5,397 nucleotides of DNA from Verrucomicrobiota bacterium (GTDB lineage: Bacteria; Verrucomicrobiota; Verrucomicrobiia; Opitutales; Opitutaceae): contig JAURJO010000061.1 in NCBI GenBank assembly GCA_030832235.1, positions 1 to 5,397 of the forward strand, given 5' to 3'. The translations under genes and the position numbers were made by a program. Of this stretch, positions 1 to 5,397 are shown one piece after another. The number at the start of each line of letters is the position of its first letter. Position 1 is the stretch's first letter. The notes under the pieces were generated by a model. The model did not search any database. It worked only from the letters and a program-made list of their open reading frames with translations, and was not told the origin of the DNA.

Positions 1-1
1 G

Positions 2-1324
2 GATTTCATGGCGGCCGCGGATCTCGCGGGCATCGCGAACCCCCGCATCGCGTACCGGCTCGACGAGAAGACCAAGCCGCGGCACGGCACGGCGCGGCTC
101 GACGCCATGAGCGGTCAGCTCAACTACGCTCCTGATCCCGGGTTCATCGGCGAGGACCGTTTCAGTTATTACACGGTGGACGAGAACAACCCGCACCTTG
201 GCGTCAGCAACGAGGTGGTCATCCTCGTGGAGCCTGTGCGCAACGTGCGGCGACTGGAGGTGGATCGATCCCGCGGCCGGCCCGTCGACCTCGTGTTTGT
301 GATCAACAACTCGCCGTCGATGGCCGCCCATCAGGATCGGATCGCGGCCAACCTCAGTCGCTTCCGTCGGCTGTTTCACGATCGCGAACTGGATTACCGC
401 ATCGGCGTGCTAACGACCGACTTCGTGAACCTCGACGTGCGGCTCCGGCCGGAACAACAGCGTCTCTTCAAGGAGGTGCGCTCGGTGCGGATCGACGCAT
501 CAGGTCGGCCGGTGACGGATTCCCGCGGACGTCCGCAGACGGTCACGAAGGTCGTTGCGAGCAACGGCACGCTCGTCACCCTGCCCGTGCTACCGCAGCC
601 GTGGGTGACGCCGGCCACGCCCGATGGGGTTTTCGCTGAGCTGGTGAAGGTCGGCACGAACGGTGACAGCAACCGCACGGCCTTCACCGCGGTGTACAAC
701 TTCGTCGCAGGCTTCCACAGCGGACAGCATGCGTTTCTCCGAACCGAGGCGCCGACGGTCGTGGTGTTCTTCATGGACGAGGAGGAGACACGGATGGCGC
801 GGTGGAAAGAGGGCCGGACCGGAGCGAAGGAGGCCGAGTGGGTGGAGGACGGGCGCTTGCCCGATCTCCTGCGGCGTCACAATGCTCGCCACCCGAAGGC
901 GCTGCAGACGCTCGACGGATACATCAATCAATGGGTCCTGCGGCCGTTCATCATCGCGAAGGGCAACCGGCGCGGGGCCGTCGAGATGCACGCGGTGGTG
1001 GCGCCCGACAACCTCTCGCACCGGCGCGCGGCGGAACTCACGGGCGGCACGGTGTTGAACATCCGGGAGGATTTTTCGGAACCGCTCGCGGCGCTGGGCG
1101 ACCGGATCGCCGACACCGTGACCATCCCGCTAGAGCCGGTATCGGCTGGCGCAACATTCCACGCACCGAGCCTCAAGGTGCGCGTCGACGGGCAAGACGT
1201 GCGGGCCGACGCCCGCGAGGGTTTCAGCTACGACGCGCCGACCCACAGCGTTAGATTCCAAGGCGCCGCCAAGCAGCAGGCCCATCGCGCCAGGATCGAG
1301 ATCACGTACGAGGAGCATCTGTGA
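2..1324 (+). CDS. Cadherin/Ig-like repeat plus vWA-like domain protein, 5'-partial
   Basis: The frame is open to the left edge. The first ATG (base 8) falls inside a domain and no signal peptide is present, so the true start is probably upstream. Residue numbers count from that ATG. Residues about 1-75 look like the end of a bacterial cadherin/Ig-like repeat (HGT at 26-28, then YAPDPGFIGEDRFSY and a closing VILV strand). Residues about 92-375 resemble a vWA-like domain: strand DLVFVIN, a MIDAS-like NNSPS at 100-104, RIGVLTTDF at 131-139, a GTNG loop at 216-219, and strand VVVFFMDEEE ending at 260, with D257 the likely second MIDAS acid. The first MIDAS residue is Asn100 where Asp is usual. 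Residues about 380-436 form a beta-rich tail (VDGQDV, then FSYDAP). From the family, a cell-surface or periplasmic adhesion or binding role is inferred; the ligand is unknown. The stop at 1322-1324 looks natural. Confidence 0.82.
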   Translation, partial: DFMAAADLAGIANPRIAYRLDEKTKPRHGTARLDAMSGQLNYAPDPGFIGEDRFSYYTVDENNPHLGVSNEVVILVEPVRNVRRLEVDRSRGRPVDLVFVINNSPSMAAHQDRIAANLSRFRRLFHDRELDYRIGVLTTDFVNLDVRLRPEQQRLFKEVRSVRIDASGRPVTDSRGRPQTVTKVVASNGTLVTLPVLPQPWVTPATPDGVFAELVKVGTNGDSNRTAFTAVYNFVAGFHSGQHAFLRTEAPTVVVFFMDEEETRMARWKEGRTGAKEAEWVEDGRLPDLLRRHNARHPKALQTLDGYINQWVLRPFIIAKGNRRGAVEMHAVVAPDNLSHRRAAELTGGTVLNIREDFSEPLAALGDRIADTVTIPLEPVSAGATFHAPSLKVRVDGQDVRADAREGFSYDAPTHSVRFQGAAKQQAHRARIEITYEEHL

Positions 1325-1554
1325 CGGCGGAGCGCGGGAAGGGGCGCCGGATGTACGGATTTCCACAACCAGTAGCGCCCGCCCGCGAGACCCCATCGGT
1401 CTGAAGCCCGTCAAGCCGGCCTCATACCCTTTTTCGGGTATAAGGCGGAGTCGCTGGAAGCGGTACTCCGGGGACCCTCCCCGACGTTCATCATCGTCCG
1501 GGGCGCGGCGCCCCGCATGGAACCGTCCGTCGAATCAGCCGCCGCGCCACCCGC
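1325..1554. other. Non-coding spacer with hairpin cluster
   Basis: This 230-base stretch separates the vWA gene from the GIY-YIG gene. No convincing gene was seen on either strand. The first 95 bases show nothing distinctive. The remainder carries four closely spaced inverted repeats, listed separately. The GIY-YIG reading frame is open back to a TAA at 1441-1443, but the extra codons contain no ATG and give Gly/Pro/Arg-rich sequence unlike a protein domain, so they are treated as non-coding. Confidence 0.6.
1424..1515. repeat. Cluster of four inverted repeats
   Basis: Four potential hairpins lie almost end to end. (1) ATACCC at 1424-1429 pairs with GGGTAT at 1436-1441 across a TTTTTC loop. 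(2) CGGAGTCGCT at 1446-1455 pairs with AGCG at 1459-1462 and ACTCCG at 1465-1470, with loop GGA and a two-base bulge (GT). (3) CGGGGA at 1469-1474 pairs with TCCCCG at 1478-1483 across CCC; it shares two bases with hairpin 2, so the two would compete. (4) CGGGGCG at 1499-1505 pairs with CGCCCCG at 1509-1515 across CGG. No T-run follows any stem, so a simple intrinsic terminator is not supported. The cluster could be a structured RNA, a REP-like dispersed element or a binding region linked to the GIY-YIG gene. The pairing is read directly; function is unknown. Confidence 0.6.
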
Positions 1555-1803
1555 ATGTCCGGTTTCCACTACGTGTACGTCCTCGACTCCATCCCCCGCC
1601 CGACCCGCCGCCACATCGGTGTCGCGGAGGAGTTCTCCGCCCGTCTCACGCAGCATAATCTCGGCGCCGTGCCGGAAACAGCCCGCGACCGGCCATGGAA
1701 ACTTCGGGCGGTGGTGGCGTTCCGCGAAGCCGCTCGCGCGGAGGCATTCGGCAAATACCTGAAAACCTCCGCCGGACGCGCTTTCGCCCGACGCTGGCTT
1801 TAG
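1555..1803 (+). CDS. Small GIY-YIG domain protein, catalytic Glu absent
   Basis: This 82-residue protein is a single GIY-YIG fold, the usual size for stand-alone bacterial members related to the UvrC N-terminal domain. Family marks are YVYVL at 6-10 (the GIY strand, Tyr8), HIG at 20-22 (the YIG strand with His for Tyr), ARLTQHN at 29-35 with the catalytic-type Arg30, RPW at 46-48, and AFGKYLKTSAGRAFARR near the C-terminus. Relatives normally read F-E-K-x-L-K, where the Glu binds the catalytic metal. Here residue 66 is Gly (codon GGC at 1750-1752). The protein may therefore be a weak or inactive nuclease, or a DNA-binding remnant. The ATG at 1555 places Met just before the first strand, as in relatives; no clear Shine-Dalgarno precedes it. 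It stands alone behind a hairpin cluster. The family is clear; the cellular role of such small members is not established. Confidence 0.85.
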   Translation: MSGFHYVYVLDSIPRPTRRHIGVAEEFSARLTQHNLGAVPETARDRPWKLRAVVAFREAARAEAFGKYLKTSAGRAFARRWL

Positions 1804-1927
1804 GCCGGCGGCCGATTGCGACCCTTCGGCGCAACGCGAAGCCGCGCCCAAGACCGCGCTTGTCGGGGCCGGCACGGCTGGACACGGTGCGCATCGAAAA
1901 CCCCGTCGCCCCGTCCTGCCCCGCACC
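1804..1927. other. Short spacer before the oxidoreductase
   Basis: This stretch is non-coding. A small inverted repeat, TTGCG at 1816-1820 with CGCAA at 1830-1834, follows the GIY-YIG stop. It has a nine-base loop and no T-run, so it is a poor terminator. No recognisable promoter or strong ribosome-binding site precedes the ATG at 1928. Confidence 0.4.
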
Positions 1928-3253
1928 ATGAAACGCCGCGCCTTCCTGCATTCGGCCGCCGCCGCCGGCGGCCTCGCCACGCTTTCCCTTCGGACTTCAG
2001 CCGCCGCGAAATCCGGCCGCCGCTACCGCACCGCGCTCATCGGCTGCGGCTGGTGGGGCGGCAACATCCTCGGCGAAGCGATCGCCAGCGGCGCCTGCGA
2101 GACCGTCGGCCTCTGCGACGTCGACGCCCGGCAGATCGCGGCCACGCGTGAGCGCATCACGAAGGTCACTTCCGACCAACCGCGTGAGTACCGCGATTAC
2201 CGCGAGCTGCTCGAAAAGGAGAAGCCGGAGATCGTGATCGTCGCCACACCCGACCACTGGCACGCCCTGCCAACCATTGCGGCCGTGAAGGCCGGCGCGC
2301 ACGTCTACGTCGAGAAACCCATCGCCCACACGATCGGCGAGGGCCGCGCGATGCTGAACGCCGCCCGCGCGGCAGGTCGCATCGTGCAGGTCGGGACCCA
2401 CCGCCGCACGTCGCCGCACACCATCCAGGCACGCGAGTTCATCCGCTCCGGCAAGGTCGGGAAAATCGGCATGGTTCGCTGCTTCGTGAACAACGCCGGC
2501 GGCGGACCCGAGAAACCGTCCGCCACCATGCCGGTTCCGGACGGACTCGACTGGAATGCCTGGTGCGGACCGGCGCCGCTGCGCCCGTACACCTCCGCGA
2601 TCCACCCGCGCGGCTTCCGACAGTACCTCGACTACGCCAACGGCACGATCGGCGACTGGGGCATCCACTGGTTCGACCAGCTCATCTGGGTCACGGATCT
2701 CAAGTGGCCGCGCAAGATCTTCGGCATGGGCGGACGCCCGATCAAAGGTGCTCCCGTGCTCAACGCCAACGAGCAGACGAGCGACGCGCCCGACCACCAG
2801 ATGGTCACCTACGATTTCGACGGCCTCACCGTCACGTGGGAGTCGCGGCTCTTCGCCGGCCACAACGTGGAGAAGGGTGAGAACGCCGGCTGCCACTTCT
2901 ACGGCACCAACGGGATCTTCCACCTCGGCTGGCGCGGCGGCTGGACCTTTTATCCGGCGAAGGCCGGCGAGCCGGTGTTGCACGAGGACGCGAAGCTCAA
3001 CCCGCCCGACGGGCAGAACATCCGGGAGCTCTGGGCCGACTTCCTCGACGCCATCCGCACCGGTCGGCACCCGATCTCCGACATCGAGCAGGGCCACCTC
3101 GCCACGAATTGCTCGCTGCTCGGCGTGATCGCGATGCGGCTCGGCCGCAGCCTCGTGTGGGACGGCGCAAAGGAACGCTTCGTGGGCGACCCCGAGGCCG
3201 ACCGGCTGCTTACGCGTCCGTACCGCCCGGGCTGGACCTACCCGACGGCCTGA
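1928..3253 (+). CDS. Tat-exported Gfo/Idh/MocA family oxidoreductase
   Basis: This 441-residue protein is a predicted NAD(P)-dependent dehydrogenase or related oxidoreductase. Residues 1-27 form a twin-arginine leader: RRAFL at 3-7, an Ala/Gly/Leu-rich stretch, and Ala25-Ala27 as a likely cleavage site. The Rossmann domain follows, with GCGWWG at 39-44, an acidic strand end CDVD at 63-66, VIVATPDHWH at 103-112, and the family hallmark EKP at 129-131. The C-terminal alpha/beta domain holds DWNAWCGPAP at 208-217 and GDWGIHWFD at 242-250, where His247 matches the conserved catalytic-region histidine. The length fits Tat-bearing members common in Verrucomicrobiota and Planctomycetota. Export suggests action on a sugar or sugar derivative outside the cytoplasm, with cofactor bound before export as in glucose-fructose oxidoreductase; this is inference and the substrate is unknown. 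The ATG at 1928 is chosen because it begins the leader, although no Shine-Dalgarno is evident. Confidence 0.93.
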   Translation: MKRRAFLHSAAAAGGLATLSLRTSAAAKSGRRYRTALIGCGWWGGNILGEAIASGACETVGLCDVDARQIAATRERITKVTSDQPREYRDYRELLEKEKPEIVIVATPDHWHALPTIAAVKAGAHVYVEKPIAHTIGEGRAMLNAARAAGRIVQVGTHRRTSPHTIQAREFIRSGKVGKIGMVRCFVNNAGGGPEKPSATMPVPDGLDWNAWCGPAPLRPYTSAIHPRGFRQYLDYANGTIGDWGIHWFDQLIWVTDLKWPRKIFGMGGRPIKGAPVLNANEQTSDAPDHQMVTYDFDGLTVTWESRLFAGHNVEKGENAGCHFYGTNGIFHLGWRGGWTFYPAKAGEPVLHEDAKLNPPDGQNIRELWADFLDAIRTGRHPISDIEQGHLATNCSLLGVIAMRLGRSLVWDGAKERFVGDPEADRLLTRPYRPGWTYPTA

Positions 3254-3268
3254 GGTCGCAGTATTAGG

Positions 3269-3294
3269 ATCGAAAAAAGAGTTTTTTGCGCGAT
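3269..3294. terminator. Possible terminator hairpin after the oxidoreductase
   Basis: ATCG at 3269-3272 and six A's at 3273-3278 face six T's at 3282-3287 and CGAT at 3291-3294, with loop GAG and a three-base bulge (GCG). It begins 16 bases after the oxidoreductase stop, where a terminator is expected. The core stem is only A/T and no T-run follows the full stem, so intrinsic termination is uncertain. The T-run inside the stem could act in either orientation, or the structure may simply belong to a dispersed repeat. Confidence 0.3.
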
Positions 3295-3324
3295 TTCACT
3301 CGGTCACGCCCTCATCGCATTATC

Positions 3325-3351
3325 ATCCGCGTGATCTGCGCCATCCGCGGT
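3325..3351. repeat. Three tandem 9-base units (ATCNGCGNN type)
   Basis: The units ATCCGCGTG, ATCTGCGCC and ATCCGCGGT lie end to end and share ATC-Y-GCG; the array is followed by TAAG. From general familiarity with environmental bacterial genomes, intergenic strings of ATCYGYG-type units ending in GGTTAA are common, so this may be one copy of a dispersed family. That recollection is not verified here. The array is too short and lacks spacers for a CRISPR. Function is unknown. Confidence 0.55.
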
Positions 3352-3398
3352 TAAGTTCACTACTGTTTGAACAGCCTTCGGCCGTCGCGGTTTCAGCA

Positions 3399-3426
3399 TA
3401 GTCCGCGGCGGGCGGCCGCGGCTACA
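3399..3426 (+). repeat. REP-like hairpin, left copy
   Basis: CCGCGGC at 3403-3409 pairs with GCCGCGG at 3415-3421 around a GGGCG loop. TAG at 3399-3401 and CTA at 3422-3424 extend the stem past a bulged T at 3402, and the tail reads CTACA. It pairs in inverted orientation with the right copy. It is about the size of a REP (repetitive extragenic palindrome). No REP-associated transposase is in the window. Confidence 0.65.
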
Positions 3427-3482
3427 CCAGCTACCTTTCGTCAGGAAATATCCGTCGGACATTCGTCAAGAAGCGCGTGCGA

Positions 3483-3507
3483 TGTAGCCGAGGGCGCCCC
3501 CCTCGGA
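3483..3507 (-). repeat. REP-like hairpin, right copy, inverted
   Basis: CCGAGGG at 3488-3494 pairs with CCCTCGG at 3500-3506 around CGCCC. Read on the minus strand it is CCGAGGG, loop GGGCG, CCCTCGG, tail CTACA. Loop and tail are identical to the left copy, while the stem differs at positions that keep base pairing. It lacks the outer TAG/CTA pairing on one side. Together with the left copy it forms a tail-facing pair about 56 bases apart, as in bacterial interspersed mosaic elements. Confidence 0.65.
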
Positions 3508-3717
3508 TCGTCGGAAACTCCTTCCGCCGATTGCCCCTCACTCCCTCTCGTCGCGCGTCCCGCGTGGGCCGGGCGAAGCAGGGTCACTCGCCCCTCCCAG
3601 CGCGGCATAGCCAGAACGAATCTTCTGTTGCGGCGGAGTCGCGCTAGGCGGAACGCCGCCGCGCACCTCGGCCTCGCTTCCTCCCTTGCCGGCCGCGCGG
3701 GCGGGCCCTTGCCTCGC

Positions 3718-3722
3718 GGGGA
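3718..3722 (+). promoter_or_regulatory. Ribosome-binding site deciding the enolase-like start
   Basis: GGGGA lies four bases before the ATG at 3727. It is the only good Shine-Dalgarno-like match seen near a candidate start of this gene and supports the shorter 431-residue reading. Confidence 0.5.
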
Positions 3723-3726
3723 AATC

Positions 3727-5022
3727 ATGTCTTCCCCCGCTGCCATCACCATCGCACGCGTCGGTTCGAACTTCGAGCGGGAGCCGCTCATCCGCCCGTT
3801 CGGTTTCAAGGGTGGCTACCAGACCGAGACCTGGCAGAGCGTGGCGGTGCTGGAGTCCGCCTCGGGTCGCCGAGGCACCGGGCTCTGCACGCAAGGCGTG
3901 CTCTGGAGCGACGCGCACGTTTTCGCCGGCCACACCGAGAGCGGCGGGAACGCGCTGATGTACGCTGTCACCGAGTGGGCGCTGCAACGCCTGCGCGGCC
4001 GCACCTTCACCGATCCGGTCGAGTTGCTGGAATCGGTGCGCCACGAGGTTTACGAGCACGCGAAGCGGATCACCGGCCACCCGGGCCTGCGCGAGACGTT
4101 CGCGCTCAACGCGCTGGTCGGTGTCGATTTCGCCGCGTGGCGCCTCTACGCGGCGGAAAACAACATCACGTCCTTCGACGAACTGATCCCGCCGGCCTAC
4201 CGTCCGGCGCTCGCCGCGCGCCATGCGCGCGTCGCCTGCATCCCGCTGATGGCCTACGCGGTGCCGGTCGAGGAGATCCGCGGCGCGGTCGACGACGGGT
4301 TCTTCTTCATGAAGATCAAGATCGGCCAGCCGGGCACGCAGGCCGAGATGCTGGAGAAGGACAAGGCGCGCCTCACCGCCATCCACGCCGCGATCGGCGG
4401 CGCGCGCACCCCGTGGACCGCGAGCGGGAAACTGCCGTACTACTTCGACGCCAACGGCCGCTACGAGAGCAAGGACACGCTCCTGCGCCTGCTGGATCAC
4501 GCCCGTGCCATCGGCGCTTTCGACCAGATCGCGCTCCTCGAGGAGCCGTTCCCGGAGGAACTGGAGATCGACATCCGCGACATCCCCGTGCGCGTCGCCG
4601 CCGACGAGAGCGCGCACACCGACGCCGACGCGCTTCGCCGCATCGAGATGGGCTACACGGCGATCGCGCTGAAACCGATCGCGAAGACGTTCTCGATGTC
4701 CCTGAAGATCGCGCGCCTCGCGCACGAGCGCGGCGTGCCCTGCTTCTGCGCCGACCTCACGGTCAACCCGGTGCTGGTGGAGTGGAACAAGGCCGTCGCC
4801 GCCAGGCTCGCGCCATTCCCGGGCCTCGGTCTCGGCCTGCTCGAGACGAACGGCCACCAGAACTACCGCAACTGGGAGGCCATGCGCGCGCACCTGCCCG
4901 CGCCCGAGGCGCCGTGGACGCGTCCGCAGCGCGGAGTGTTCGAGCTCGATGCGGATTACTACGCCCGGAGCGGTGGCGTGCTCGCGCCGCTGCCCCACCA
5001 CGAGAAACTCGGCGGGTTCTGA
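3727..5022 (+). CDS. Enolase-superfamily enzyme, MLE/epimerase-like
   Basis: This 431-residue protein belongs to the enolase superfamily, whose members abstract a proton alpha to a carboxylate with Mg2+ help. Residues about 5-165 form the N-terminal capping domain. The barrel carries KIK at 196-198 (second-strand lysines, Lys198 the likely base), FDANG at 240-244 (metal ligand Asp241), LLEEPFPE at 270-277 (metal ligand Glu), ADES at 292-295 (Asp293) and ALKP at 314-317 with Lys316, the opposite-face acid/base. A lysine on each face is the pattern of muconate lactonizing enzymes, dipeptide epimerases and o-succinylbenzoate synthases, so racemisation, epimerisation, cycloisomerisation or dehydration is possible; the substrate is unknown. 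The GG-type turn that often follows the last lysine is absent, and the chain is longer than the usual 350-380 residues, partly from an insert at about 224-237. The ATG at 3727 follows GGGGA at 3718-3722 and directly precedes recognisable domain sequence, so it is preferred over the TTG at 3367. Confidence 0.88.
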   Translation: MSSPAAITIARVGSNFEREPLIRPFGFKGGYQTETWQSVAVLESASGRRGTGLCTQGVLWSDAHVFAGHTESGGNALMYAVTEWALQRLRGRTFTDPVELLESVRHEVYEHAKRITGHPGLRETFALNALVGVDFAAWRLYAAENNITSFDELIPPAYRPALAARHARVACIPLMAYAVPVEEIRGAVDDGFFFMKIKIGQPGTQAEMLEKDKARLTAIHAAIGGARTPWTASGKLPYYFDANGRYESKDTLLRLLDHARAIGAFDQIALLEEPFPEELEIDIRDIPVRVAADESAHTDADALRRIEMGYTAIALKPIAKTFSMSLKIARLAHERGVPCFCADLTVNPVLVEWNKAVAARLAPFPGLGLGLLETNGHQNYRNWEAMRAHLPAPEAPWTRPQRGVFELDADYYARSGGVLAPLPHHEKLGGF

Positions 5023-5029
5023 AGCGAAC

Positions 5030-5397
5030 ATGATGATCCGCCTGCTTTCCGCCCGCCTCCACCGCCTCGAGCTGCGGGCGCGGATGCCGTTCCGCTACGG
5101 CATCGCGACGATGACCGACGTCCCGCAGGTCATCCTCGACGCGGAGTTCGAGCTTGGTGGCACGCGGCACCGCGGGCTCGCCGCCGACCTACTGCCACCG
5201 AAGTGGTTCACCAAGGATCCTGCCCGCGGCCTGGCCGACGAGATCGACGAGATGCAACTCGTGATCCGGACGGCGCTGCAGCATGCGAGGGACCTGCGGG
5301 CGCCGACGGCGTTCGCCTTCTGGCGCGAGCTCGACACCGCGCAGTCGGCGTGGGGCGCGGCGCGGCGCCTGCCGCCGCTGCTCACCGGCTTCGGCAC
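5030..5397 (+). CDS. Second enolase-like protein, N-terminal part (3'-partial)
   Basis: The frame opens with two successive ATGs (5030 and 5033) seven bases after the previous stop and is open to the window end, giving 122 residues. The first about 55 residues look like an enolase-superfamily capping domain: two strands RLLSARLHRLELRA, then MPFRYGIATMT at 19-29 (the substrate-loop region PFRYG), strand VPQVILDAEFEL at 31-42, and GTRHRGLAAD at 44-53. PPKWFTKDP at 56-64 follows. A helical stretch then holds EIDEMQLVIRTALQHA and AFAFWREL. No barrel motifs are within the window, so catalytic residues cannot be checked. The protein shows little resemblance to the upstream enolase-like protein beyond fold type. 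The tight spacing implies co-transcription, with GAAG at 5021-5024 as a weak Shine-Dalgarno. It may catalyse a consecutive step or form a complex with its neighbour; both are inference. Confidence 0.75.
   Translation, partial: MMIRLLSARLHRLELRARMPFRYGIATMTDVPQVILDAEFELGGTRHRGLAADLLPPKWFTKDPARGLADEIDEMQLVIRTALQHARDLRAPTAFAFWRELDTAQSAWGAARRLPPLLTGFG

Larger units (their letters stand above)
3254..3726. other. Long repeat-bearing intergenic region
   Basis: This is a 473-base gap without a supported gene. From left to right it holds an A/T-stem hairpin (3269-3294), three tandem 9-base units (3325-3351), a facing pair of REP-like hairpins (3399-3507), and then about 220 GC-rich bases with only weak inverted repeats: GGGCGA at 3571-3576 with TCGCCC at 3588-3593, and GGCGG at 3647-3651 with CCGCC at 3656-3660. 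The + frame of the downstream enolase-like gene has no stop back to a TTG at 3367. Its translation is Arg/Ala/Ser-rich, has no family resemblance and runs through the REP-like pair, so it is read as non-coding. A promoter for the enolase genes probably lies here, but no clear -35/-10 pair could be picked. Confidence 0.7.

Noticed and set aside
1424..1441. Intrinsic terminator for the vWA gene
   Set aside because: The T-run is in the loop rather than after the stem, and the hairpin lies 100 bases past the stop codon.
1459..1483. Faint resemblance to the 3' part of a 5S rRNA or a tRNA piece
   Set aside because: Only a few short strings match (GGTACT, GGGG, CCC). The overall 5S or cloverleaf fold cannot be drawn.
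1411..1980. Minus-strand open frame of 189 codons across the GIY-YIG gene and its flanks
   Set aside because: It runs opposite to the GIY-YIG motifs and through the hairpin cluster; its composition is low-complexity and no start signal is evident.
1997..3097. Minus-strand open frame of 366 codons
   Set aside because: It lies wholly within the Gfo/Idh/MocA gene on the opposite strand, and its translation shows no family features.
3325..3351. CRISPR-like tandem repeats
   Set aside because: The units are 9 bases long, contiguous and without spacers, and no cas gene is present.
3538..5031. Long minus-strand open frame of 497 codons
   Set aside because: It is the antisense of the enolase-like gene, which has clear family motifs. 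Its translation is Arg/Ala/Gly/Val-rich with no domain, as expected of a GC-rich shadow frame.
3975..5033. Second + strand open frame of 352 codons
   Set aside because: It is a frame-shifted shadow of the enolase-like gene, dominated by Arg, Ala and Pro.

Overview
The window is GC-rich bacterial DNA whose gene content suggests a member of the Verrucomicrobiota, possibly Opitutaceae-like. The clues are a Tat-exported Gfo/Idh/MocA oxidoreductase, a small GIY-YIG protein, enolase-superfamily genes next to an oxidoreductase, and long intergenic stretches with REP-like hairpins. This placement is inferred from gene style, not from a marker gene. All supported genes are on the + strand.

Layout. 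Positions 2-1324 hold the 3' part of a surface or envelope protein with a cadherin/Ig-like repeat and a von Willebrand factor A (vWA)-like domain. Positions 1325-1554 are non-coding, with four inverted repeats packed into 1424-1515. A small GIY-YIG protein follows (1555-1803) that lacks the usual catalytic glutamate. After a 124-base gap comes a complete Gfo/Idh/MocA oxidoreductase with a twin-arginine leader (1928-3253). Positions 3254-3726 are a 473-base non-coding stretch. It holds an A/T-stem hairpin, three tandem 9-base units and a facing pair of REP-like hairpins that share the same loop and tail. Next is a complete enolase-superfamily enzyme (3727-5022) with all metal ligands and a lysine on each side of the active site. 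Seven bases later a second, different enolase-like protein begins (5030) and runs off the window end.

How the genes may work together. The two enolase-superfamily genes are almost certainly one transcription unit. With the oxidoreductase upstream they suggest catabolism of a sugar acid or similar carbohydrate-derived compound, but the substrate cannot be read from the sequence. The oxidoreductase is separated from them by the repeat-rich spacer and may be transcribed independently. The vWA protein and the GIY-YIG protein have no evident link to this pathway.

The most unusual content is non-coding: the REP-like pair, the hairpin cluster before the GIY-YIG gene, and the 9-base tandem units. 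No wholly new multi-gene system (defence island, CRISPR, prophage or transposase) is visible.
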